5,402 nt of DNA from an uncultured Bacteroidota bacterium (GTDB taxonomy: Bacteria; Bacteroidota; Bacteroidia; Chitinophagales; Chitinophagaceae). Each line of letters starts with the position of its first letter. Position 1 is the stretch's first letter. The stretch covers positions 1-5,402 of the forward strand of contig CAIVKT010000714.1 of NCBI GenBank assembly GCA_903906615.1. Direction: 5' to 3'. Below the pieces are notes generated by a model that was given only the letters and a program-made list of their open reading frames with translations, searched no databases and was not told the origin of the DNA. The position numbers and the translations under genes were made by a program. Shown one piece after another: positions 1-5,157 of this stretch.

Positions 1-178
1 CGTAGGCATCGAGTGGTCTAAAATGCGTGTTGGCGTAAGCTACGATGTTAACGTATCCAGTTTCACACCCGCTACCAGCGGTGCCGGCGCTTACGAAATA
101 TCACTCATCTACTTCGGCCGCATCAACAAGCACGAACGTAACCCCCAGTACAACTGGTCTTGCCCTAAATTATACTAA
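1..178 (+). CDS. PorP/SprF-family type IX secretion outer-membrane protein, C-terminal end (5' partial)
   Basis: This is the last 58 codons of a gene that begins left of the window; the frame starts at base 2 and stops with TAA at 176-178. The visible tail contains YDVNVSSFTPATSGAGAYEI, then SLIYFGR, and ends in NWSCPKLY. That matches the C-terminal beta-strands of the PorP/SprF family: a conserved 'sYDvNvssl.pat.G..afEisl.y' stretch, then a Cys-Pro close to the end. Family members are outer-membrane beta-barrels associated with the type IX secretion system and gliding machinery of Bacteroidota, often encoded beside large adhesins. The aromatic/polar alternation fits outer-membrane strands. 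Most of the gene is outside the window, so its partners cannot be seen. It is separated from the next gene by a strong hairpin and is a different transcription unit. Confidence 0.85.
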   Translation, partial: VGIEWSKMRVGVSYDVNVSSFTPATSGAGAYEISLIYFGRINKHERNPQYNWSCPKLY

Positions 179-199
179 TCAAACAGAACATATAAAATC

Positions 200-227
200 A
201 ATAATGCCCGGCTCGCCGGGCATTATT
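200..227 (+). terminator. Strong hairpin terminator after the PorP/SprF gene
   Basis: A perfect 12-bp inverted repeat, AATAATGCCCGG at 200-211 and its complement at 216-227, encloses a 4-nt loop CTCG. It begins 22 bases after the preceding stop codon. There is no long T-run behind it, only the TTATT of the right arm and an AT-rich tail, which is common for terminators in this phylum. It most likely ends the left-hand transcript and insulates the regulator promoter. The near-perfect symmetry could make it work in both directions. Confidence 0.8.
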
Positions 228-305
228 AGTAAATAGTAACGTATATACACTATAGGTAGTGGCTGAGAACGCAGGCAAATTTCTGATGCTGAAGGAATAA
301 TGTAG

Positions 306-313
306 TATATTTG
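306..313 (+). promoter_or_regulatory. Bacteroidota-type promoter (-7 element TATATTTG) of the Crp/Fnr gene
   Basis: TATATTTG matches the TAnnTTTG -7 consensus of the Bacteroidota primary sigma factor at every fixed position. The -33 region is weak: the nearest candidate is TTTCTG at 280-285, about 20 bases upstream, rather than a clean TTTG. Transcription would begin around 318-321, essentially at the ATG at 320, so the mRNA would be leaderless or nearly so. The same bases include the TTG at 311 that could be read as an upstream start codon; a promoter here argues against that start. Confidence 0.65.
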
Positions 314-319
314 TGCCTA

Positions 320-1027
320 ATGGTAACAGGAGATCATACACAATGTCTTTATTGCTCCGCCAGGGTTCATTCCGTGCTTAATGTGTTGGACAACGAAAAA
401 CTGGCAGACCTGTCTACGCACAAATCGTGTTCCACCTACAAAAAAGGACAATATATATTTTCCGAGAACGGGATGCCTTATGGGCTCTTTTGTGTCAACA
501 AGGGAAAGATAAAGTTAATTGCAACCGGTTTCGATGGGAAAGACCAGATACTTAGGCTGGCTAAAGAGGGCGATATCCTTGGCTACAGGGCCCTGATCTC
601 TGGCGAACGTTACCATTGTTCCGCTATTGCACTTGAGGATTGTTCAATCTGTATAATAGACAAAAACTATTTTTACCAGTCTATACAAGACAATTTTCAA
701 CTACTTTTTGAGATAGTAAAAAAGATAAGTGGTGACTTGAAAACAGCAGAAGAACACATCATGTCCTTGTCTCAAAAGAACCTTCGCGAACGAATGGCTG
801 AGGCGCTTCTGTTTTTGAAAGCCACATATGGATTTACTACCGATGGACAGACATTGAACGTAATGCTAAGCAGGGAGGAGATCGCAGACTATACCGGCAC
901 ATCTACCGAAAGCGCCATACGCCAGTTATCGGAATTCAGCCACGACAAAATAATAGAACTAACCGGAAAAAAAATCAAGATCACAGATCTGCCAAAGCTG
1001 ATAAAAACAGCCAATATCAATGACTAA
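320..1027 (+). CDS. Crp/Fnr-family transcriptional regulator, FNR-like, probably redox/O2/NO-responsive
   Basis: The 235-aa product has the two-domain layout of the family. A cyclic-nucleotide-binding-like beta-roll spans about residues 25-115 (YKKGQYIF, GKIKL, FDGKDQILRLAKEGDILGY). A dimerisation helix covers about 120-168, and a winged helix-turn-helix about 180-225 (LSREEIADYTGTSTESAIRQ). An N-terminal CxxC (C9, C12) and C111 in ALEDCSIC align with E. coli FNR C20, C23 and C122, but the position of C29 is Ser18. The fold lacks the phosphate-binding Arg-Ser signature of true cAMP receptors. In the recognition helix E197 and R201 match the FNR/CRP residues that read the GA of the half-site, while FNR S212 is replaced by I200. 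ATG at 320 is preferred over in-frame TTG at 311 because TTG lies inside the -7 element. Being next to a terminal-oxidase operon suggests oxygen- or NO-linked control; ligand and targets are inferred. Confidence 0.9.
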   Translation: MVTGDHTQCLYCSARVHSVLNVLDNEKLADLSTHKSCSTYKKGQYIFSENGMPYGLFCVNKGKIKLIATGFDGKDQILRLAKEGDILGYRALISGERYHCSAIALEDCSICIIDKNYFYQSIQDNFQLLFEIVKKISGDLKTAEEHIMSLSQKNLRERMAEALLFLKATYGFTTDGQTLNVMLSREEIADYTGTSTESAIRQLSEFSHDKIIELTGKKIKITDLPKLIKTANIND

Positions 1028-1029
1028 AT

Positions 1030-1060
1030 AAAACATGACAACTGTCATGTTTTTACCTTT
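1030..1060 (+). terminator. Palindrome plus T-rich tail: terminator of the regulator gene and/or Crp/Fnr operator
   Basis: AAAACATGACA at 1030-1040 is perfectly complementary to TGTCATGTTTT at 1043-1053, with AC between. As RNA this gives a roughly 10-bp stem with loop AACT, starting 3 bases after the regulator stop codon and running into a T-rich stretch (TTTTACCTTTTTT). That is a reasonable intrinsic terminator. As DNA, the inner ATGAC-AACT-GTCAT has the TGA-N6-TCA core shared by FNR and CRP sites, and its centre lies 51.5 bases upstream of the putative -7 element of the next operon. The two roles are compatible. Confidence 0.65.
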
Positions 1061-1092
1061 TTTATATCATTTTCCCTTTCCTGAATGTGGCG

Positions 1093-1100
1093 CAATTTTG
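1093..1100 (+). promoter_or_regulatory. Possible -7 element of the ba3 oxidase operon promoter
   Basis: CAATTTTG matches TAnnTTTG at all fixed positions except the first base, 20 bases before the ATG at 1120. Transcription would start at about 1105, giving a short A-rich leader. No convincing -33 TTTG is visible in the pyrimidine-rich stretch 1056-1080. This would fit a promoter that depends on an activator bound at the upstream palindrome centred at 1041.5. The call rests on one element only. Confidence 0.4.
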
Positions 1101-1119
1101 TACTTCTAAAAAGTAGAAA

Positions 1120-1641
1120 ATGTGTCAACACGGAGATTCAACGAAGTCAATTATCGCGTGCCTGGTACAGGAATTATATCCGGCCATACAACATCAGTTC
1201 ATACTCATCAGCTCTGCCAATGATGATGAGCAGATTGTGTCGGATGTATCCCGCGAATCGCTGTTTGAGCTGGTAAATGATCTTAAAAATGAATTCCAGT
1301 CACTTACCTCATATGAGAACAGGCTGGTCTTTCCATCAGTACTTAAAGCCTTTGACCGAAAGCTGGAACATACCGATACCGGAACAGCTAACATCGCGGA
1401 GTTACAACAGCTAACCCTTGGCAAAGAGCAGAAAATAGCACAGATCATCAGTGATCTTTGCCACGAAATTAACGAACTCCCCACCGGAACAGCCTCTGAA
1501 ATACACAGGCTTGTCGACCTTTTCAACAATGACTTTACGGGACAAAGAATGAAATGGAATAAAATGATCCATGACAGGCTGAATAACTGTGCCTGCTTTA
1601 TTCGTATGAATGATCATAATAAAATAGAAATCAATGCATAA
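1120..1641 (+). CDS. Uncharacterised helical protein, first gene of the oxidase operon; possible degenerate hemerythrin/RIC-like protein
   Basis: I do not recognise a specific family for this 173-aa protein. It has no signal peptide or membrane segment and looks cytoplasmic, with four amphipathic helical stretches at about 9-30, 46-80, 91-119 and 123-155. The YENRLVFPSVLKAF segment (65-78) resembles the 'EE..LFP.i' turn of hemerythrin/RIC (YtfE, ScdA) di-iron proteins. In a by-eye alignment E66 would match one iron-ligand Glu, but the His ligands appear replaced (Leu, Lys and Phe at three positions) and a second Glu by Arg. It would therefore be a relative that lost the di-iron site, or an unrelated helical bundle. 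It has seven His (4, 25, 84, 115, 129, 151, 166) and five Cys (2, 14, 114, 157, 159), including a C-terminal CxC, so metal or haem binding by other residues is not excluded. Its 3' end overlaps the next gene by 8 bases, indicating co-transcription and perhaps translational coupling with the oxidase. The start ATG has an A-rich leader and no clear Shine-Dalgarno. Confidence 0.8.
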   Translation: MCQHGDSTKSIIACLVQELYPAIQHQFILISSANDDEQIVSDVSRESLFELVNDLKNEFQSLTSYENRLVFPSVLKAFDRKLEHTDTGTANIAELQQLTLGKEQKIAQIISDLCHEINELPTGTASEIHRLVDLFNNDFTGQRMKWNKMIHDRLNNCACFIRMNDHNKIEINA

Positions 1642-1759
1642 CGACCAACTCCAAAAAGAATTCAAACCCAAAGGTGCCATCGCATTTTTTGTGCTATTGC
1701 TCATACTCTGTGCCGGTCTTTGGTTTAGTTTGTATTATGTCATGCTTCAAAAACAGTAA
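1634..1759 (+). CDS. cbaD: Cytochrome ba3 oxidase small subunit IIa (single transmembrane helix, 41 aa)
   Basis: This short ORF starts at the ATG at 1634, overlaps the end of the preceding gene by 8 bases (ATGCATAA), and ends 3 bases before the subunit II gene. The product has a short polar N-terminus ending in FKPKG, then one hydrophobic helix (about residues 15-37, AIAFFVLLLILCAGLWFSLY), then a polar KQ tail. Thermus thermophilus ba3 subunit IIa is a 34-aa single-helix protein with the same plan, and, as I remember its sequence, it also has a KPKGA motif just before the helix and a W..(L/Y)Y pattern near its end. That helix fills a position taken by an extra helix of subunit II in other oxidases. 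Its position directly before subunit II supports the call. It is easily missed because of its length. Confidence 0.82.
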   Translation: MHNDQLQKEFKPKGAIAFFVLLLILCAGLWFSLYYVMLQKQ

Positions 1760-1762
1760 AAA

Positions 1763-2212
1763 ATGGATAAGATAGAACTAAGAGTAATGAAACTAACAGC
1801 GGGCATGCTTGCAATTTTTCTGCTGGCTCTGCTGTATGCGTCTTATGCCCGAAACGTGGGAATGCCTGCGTGTGTGCCATATTCCGGTGTCTTCAGCAAG
1901 CCCCATCTTCAGCAGATAGACAGCAACACATACGAGGCATTCTTTGTTGCTAAAATGTGGAGTTTCGAGCCCTCCGATGTCTACGTGCCCGCGGGCAGCG
2001 ATGTTGATATCTACCTCACATCATCAGATGTTGTTCACGGTTTCAACATCAGCGAAAAAGCAGTGAACCTGATGGCTGTTCCAGGTGCTATCAATAAGAA
2101 AACTGTACACTTCGAAAAAGCCGGTATATACAAGATAGTATGCCACGAATACTGCGGCATAGGCCATCACAGTATGGAGGGGGAAATAATTGTCTACGAT
2201 AAAACAAAATAG
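1763..2212 (+). CDS. cbaB: Cytochrome c oxidase ba3-type subunit II (CuA protein)
   Basis: This subunit carries the binuclear CuA centre that takes electrons from cytochrome c and passes them to subunit I. The 149-aa protein has one N-terminal transmembrane helix (about 11-29) and a periplasmic cupredoxin domain (about 56-146), the short single-helix form typical of B-family oxidases (Thermus CbaB is 168 aa). All side-chain CuA ligands are visible: H92 in DVVHGFNI, then C127, C131, H135 and M138 in the CHEYCGIGHHSM segment; E129 is placed to supply the bridging backbone carbonyl. E5 just before the helix aligns with Thermus Glu15, proposed as the entry of the K proton path. The ATG at 1763 follows the subunit IIa stop by 3 bases and the subunit I gene begins 3 bases after this stop. 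Two-helix A-family subunit II is excluded by length and by the single helix. Confidence 0.95.
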   Translation: MDKIELRVMKLTAGMLAIFLLALLYASYARNVGMPACVPYSGVFSKPHLQQIDSNTYEAFFVAKMWSFEPSDVYVPAGSDVDIYLTSSDVVHGFNISEKAVNLMAVPGAINKKTVHFEKAGIYKIVCHEYCGIGHHSMEGEIIVYDKTK

Positions 2213-2215
2213 ATC

Positions 2216-3904
2216 ATGACCATAAGCAAATCACTCAAGAATATCCTGCTCATAGAGCTACTGCTGCCTACATTCCTTTTGCTCATCGGCGTTTACCATG
2301 GATTGATGCAGGTCATCTACCGGTCAGGTATGATCCATTCTCAAAAGGAACTGCATCTCGATTATTATCAGGGACTTACCCTTCATGGAGTCATCAATGC
2401 GGTAGTGCTCACTACCTTTTTTGCGGTGGCTTTTGGGCATGCCTGCATGTCTTTTTTCCTTGGTAAAGAACCGGGCAAGAAGGCATCCTGGCTGTCATTA
2501 TGGATGATGGTTGCCGGTACCATAATGGCAGCATGGGCCATGCTCGCGGGGAAAGCCAGTGTACTTTATACTTTTTATGCACCACTTAAAGCACACCCAT
2601 TATTTTACCTCGGCACATTGATCCTCGTTGTTGGTAGCTGGGTGGCGTTTTTCGACTGGGTTGTGCTGTACAAAAGATGGTGTAAGGAAAATCCGGGCAA
2701 GCCACTACCTCTGGCGATACTAGGTACACTGGTCAATTTCACAGTATGGTTTGTATGCACACTGGCTGTAGGGTATGAGATCATCGTATTGCTACTCCCC
2801 TGGTCTATGGGCTACACTACAGACATCAATATTCCCTTATCAAGAATGTTATTCTGGTTTTTCGGTCATGCCCTGGTTTATTTTTGGCTGCTACCGGCAT
2901 ATGTTATGTTCTACACCATGCTGCCAAAGCTTGCGGGCGGCAAATTGTACAGCGAGAATGCCGGCAGGCTTTCCTTCTTCCTCTTTCTTATACTTTCCAT
3001 ACCGGTAGGCGTGCACCATCAGTTTTCTGAGCCCGCCTTTACGCCCTCTACCAAACTGTTTCAGAGCATACTTACATTTGGTGTGGCTTTACCGAGTTTT
3101 ATCACCGCATTTACTCTTGCCGCTTCTTTAGAATATGCCGCCTGGAAAAGAGGTGCCAGGGGGCTTTTTGGCTGGATGGCCAAATTGCCATACCTCGATA
3201 AGAATAATGGCCTTTTCGGATACCTGATATGTGGTATGATCCTTTTTATTTTCGGTGGACTCACGGGCATCATCAATTCGTCTTACACGCTCAATGCGAT
3301 GGTGCACAATACAGCCTGGATGCCAGGCCACTTTCATATGACTGTCGCCGGGCCGGTTTTTTTAGCCATCATAGGCATGAGTATGCACATTATTTCTTCG
3401 ATAACCGGAAAGGAAATAAAATTCAAAGGATTGTATACACTCACACCCTACCTCTGGATGTTTGGCATTCTTATTTTTTCATTTGGCCTGATGTGGGGTG
3501 GCCTGATTGGTGAACCCCGGCGCACAGACCTGGGGATGACTTACCTCAATCCTGATAGCCCTTTGTTCAGGTCTGATTGGGTAAAAACTACAGGAATGGC
3601 ACTATTCGGAGGCATTATTATGACCATCGCCTTTATTTTTTACTTCACGTCTATCATGGGCACCATTCTAGGCAAGCGGGTAAAAGAAAGAGCTATAGAA
3701 TTTCCTGTAGCTGAGCCTTTACATAACGAAAAACACATTGCCATCTTCCACACATTCAAACCATGGCTCGCTATTATGGCGGTTGTTATAGTGCTGGCTT
3801 ATACACCGGCAATTGCCAACGCGTTAAAAAATACCGGGCGTGGCGCACCACCGTATAATCCAGACAGTGCAATACCTGTAACCATTAAAAATGAACTGAA
3901 ATGA
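2216..3904 (+). CDS. cbaA: Cytochrome c oxidase ba3-type subunit I (B-family haem-copper oxidase)
   Basis: This catalytic inner-membrane subunit reduces O2 to water at a haem-CuB site while pumping protons. Its 562 residues equal the length of Thermus CbaA and give about 13 transmembrane helices. Low-spin haem b ligands are H57 (LTLHGVINA) and H374; the high-spin haem ligand is H372 (WMPGHFHM). CuB ligands are H218, H267 and H268 (VGVHHQF), and Y222 is the Tyr cross-linked to H218. Y233, S294, T297 and T300 align with the ba3 K-path residues Y248, S309, T312 and T315 at a constant offset of 15, and no A-family D-path motif is evident. LYTFYAPLKAHP, AGGKL and VHNTAWMPGH are ba3 signatures, ruling out NO reductase and cbb3. 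The usual HPxVY is HALVY here (A219), a conspicuous change beside the active site. A hydrophilic tail (about 535-562) follows the last helix. The gene overlaps SCO by 4 bases (ATGA). Confidence 0.96.
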   Translation: MTISKSLKNILLIELLLPTFLLLIGVYHGLMQVIYRSGMIHSQKELHLDYYQGLTLHGVINAVVLTTFFAVAFGHACMSFFLGKEPGKKASWLSLWMMVAGTIMAAWAMLAGKASVLYTFYAPLKAHPLFYLGTLILVVGSWVAFFDWVVLYKRWCKENPGKPLPLAILGTLVNFTVWFVCTLAVGYEIIVLLLPWSMGYTTDINIPLSRMLFWFFGHALVYFWLLPAYVMFYTMLPKLAGGKLYSENAGRLSFFLFLILSIPVGVHHQFSEPAFTPSTKLFQSILTFGVALPSFITAFTLAASLEYAAWKRGARGLFGWMAKLPYLDKNNGLFGYLICGMILFIFGGLTGIINSSYTLNAMVHNTAWMPGHFHMTVAGPVFLAIIGMSMHIISSITGKEIKFKGLYTLTPYLWMFGILIFSFGLMWGGLIGEPRRTDLGMTYLNPDSPLFRSDWVKTTGMALFGGIIMTIAFIFYFTSIMGTILGKRVKERAIEFPVAEPLHNEKHIAIFHTFKPWLAIMAVVIVLAYTPAIANALKNTGRGAPPYNPDSAIPVTIKNELK

Positions 3905-4545
3905 AAAGAAATATCTCGGCGTTTTTTGTGGCAACCATCATGCTACTCTCTATCTCATCATTTGCTGTTTTGCGTTATGTTGAGGAGCGCTCGACATCTT
4001 TACCATACTACGGCAATGCACAGATCGGTACAACATTATCAAACGCCCGAAAGAAGGGGATAGCGTCAATTCCTTATTTTTCTTTTACCAACCAGTATGG
4101 GAAAACCATAGACTATTCTTTTGTTGATCATAAAATATGGGTTGGCGATTTTTTCTTTACCCGCTGCGGTAGTGTTTGTCCCAAGATGAACAGCCATTTG
4201 CAAAGCGTACAGAAAGCATATGTCGGCAATAATGAAGTGAAGATGCTCTCCTTTACCTGCGACCCAGCCGTAGACACTCCACAAATGCTCAACAATTATG
4301 CTGATCGCTATACTACCGATCATACGCAATGGCAGTTTTTGACCGGACGTAAGCAGGATCTATACCGGTTTGCGCGCAAAGGATTAGGTATCGTAGCAAC
4401 CGATGGTGATGGTGGTGCAGATGATTTTATCCATTCCCAAAACCTGGTACTGGTAGATGGGCAAGGCTTTGTGCGCGGATACTATGACGGGCTGGACGAC
4501 CAATCCGTAAAACAGTTGATATTGGATATTAAAAAACTATTGTAA
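3901..4545 (+). CDS. SCO1/SenC-family copper chaperone for CuA assembly
   Basis: SCO proteins are membrane-anchored thioredoxin-fold proteins that deliver copper to, or reduce the thiols of, the CuA site of subunit II on the periplasmic side. The 214-aa product has an N-terminal membrane anchor (about 6-25) with a short basic start (MKRN). The copper site is visible: C89 and C93 in TRCGSVCPKM (the CxxxCP motif) and distal H178 in FIHSQNLVLVD. TCDPAVDTP at 119-127 is the other family signature (the 'DP.vDTp' segment). The fold runs about 55-214, the usual size for the family. Its ATG overlaps the subunit I stop (ATGA), so translation is probably coupled, and the cytochrome c gene follows after 3 bases. 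Position and motifs together indicate a dedicated assembly factor for this oxidase; a general thiol-redox role is less likely because all three copper ligands are intact. Confidence 0.93.
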   Translation: MKRNISAFFVATIMLLSISSFAVLRYVEERSTSLPYYGNAQIGTTLSNARKKGIASIPYFSFTNQYGKTIDYSFVDHKIWVGDFFFTRCGSVCPKMNSHLQSVQKAYVGNNEVKMLSFTCDPAVDTPQMLNNYADRYTTDHTQWQFLTGRKQDLYRFARKGLGIVATDGDGGADDFIHSQNLVLVDGQGFVRGYYDGLDDQSVKQLILDIKKLL

Positions 4546-4548
4546 ATT

Positions 4549-5076
4549 ATGAAAAAAATGATTCTTGCCGTGGCATTATTGTATGCCATCAATGGTTTCG
4601 CACAAACTAATGCAGAAAATGGCAAAGCTATTTTTAGCACACGGTGTGCTTCCTGCCACAATGTAAAAGTGCAGGTGGTTGGCCCCGCACTCAGGGATGT
4701 GACCCAAAGACATACAGAGGCCTGGCTAATAAAATTTATTCATAGCTCGCAAACTTTGATAAAAAGTGGCGATACCCAGGCGGTGCGGCTCTTCAGTCAA
4801 TACAACCAAGTGGTAATGCCAGACCATCCCGACCTGAAAGATGAAGATATTAAAAGTATCATGGCATACGTGGATTCCGAATCTGTAAACATTGCAAAAA
4901 CGGCAAACTTGCATCCTCGCCCGCCTGAGCAAAAAGGTCCGGAAAGACCTGTACTGCTTAATGACTATTATACTCTATCGGCATATGCATTCTTCCTGGT
5001 TCTGCTGCTGCTCGGTATGAATGCGCTGATGAATGGAATAAATGCAAAGAATACATTCTACGCAAAAAAAGAGTAG
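4549..5076 (+). CDS. Membrane-anchored monohaem cytochrome c, probable electron donor to the ba3 oxidase
   Basis: The 175-aa protein has a Sec signal peptide (MKKMILAVALLYAINGFAQ, cleavage probably near residue 19). A class-I cytochrome c domain (about 22-112) follows, then a Pro/Lys-rich linker (about 121-135) and one C-terminal transmembrane helix (about 141-162) with a short basic cytoplasmic tail. Haem is attached through C33 and C36 with H37 as proximal ligand (CASCH); the distal ligand is probably M90 in VVMPDHPDL. The spacing and the 'GPAL' after the haem motif are typical of small c-type cytochromes. The C-terminal anchor would tether the haem domain to the outer face of the inner membrane near CuA. 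As the last gene of the operon, directly after SCO, it is most simply read as the oxidase's own electron carrier, though this is inferred from position. The ATG at 4549 gives a better signal-peptide n-region (MKK) than the in-frame ATG at 4558. Confidence 0.92.
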   Translation: MKKMILAVALLYAINGFAQTNAENGKAIFSTRCASCHNVKVQVVGPALRDVTQRHTEAWLIKFIHSSQTLIKSGDTQAVRLFSQYNQVVMPDHPDLKDEDIKSIMAYVDSESVNIAKTANLHPRPPEQKGPERPVLLNDYYTLSAYAFFLVLLLLGMNALMNGINAKNTFYAKKE

Positions 5077-5097
5077 CAACACCGCTTCTTTATTCAT

Positions 5098-5149
5098 AAA
5101 AACGATGGCCCATCCTTTTCGGGACGGGCCATCTGAGCTATTGTTTTTT
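5098..5149. terminator. Bidirectional terminator between the oxidase operon and the aconitase gene
   Basis: GATGGCCC at 5104-5111 pairs with GGGCCATC at 5126-5133; after one A-C mismatch, TCC (5113-5115) pairs with GGA (5122-5124) around a TTTTCG loop. On the - strand the stem is followed after one base by five Ts (complement of 5098-5102), a classical terminator for the aconitase transcript. On the + strand a six-T run lies at 5144-5149, about 10 bases beyond the stem, a weaker arrangement. Its place between two converging genes fits use in both directions. Confidence 0.85.
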
Positions 5150-5157
5150 ATCTTTCA

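Noticed and set aside
45..236. 63-aa open frame over the PorP/SprF tail
   Set aside because: It is out of frame with the clear PorP/SprF C-terminus, has a low-complexity Ser/Thr/Pro composition and runs through the terminator hairpin; a shadow frame.
311..319. TTG at 311 as start of the regulator
   Set aside because: It lies within the TATATTTG promoter element and adds only three residues (MCL) with no family support; the ATG at 320 retains the whole conserved N-terminus including CxxC.
1101..1115. Small hairpin TACTT-N5-AAGTA just before the ATG at 1120
   Set aside because: The stem is only 5 AU-rich base pairs, too weak to claim as a regulatory RNA structure or riboswitch.
1194..1704. 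Reverse-strand open frames (1194-1529 and 1411-1704)
   Set aside because: Both are antisense to the convincing, tightly packed + strand genes and encode no recognisable motif; the second runs across the overlap of two real genes.
2216..3904. Subunit I as nitric oxide reductase (NorB/qNOR), NO dismutase or cbb3 CcoN
   Set aside because: The cross-linked Tyr222, the ba3 K-path residues and a CuA subunit II next door are present; NorB-type proteins lack the Tyr and the CuA partner, and CcoN comes with CcoO and CcoP.
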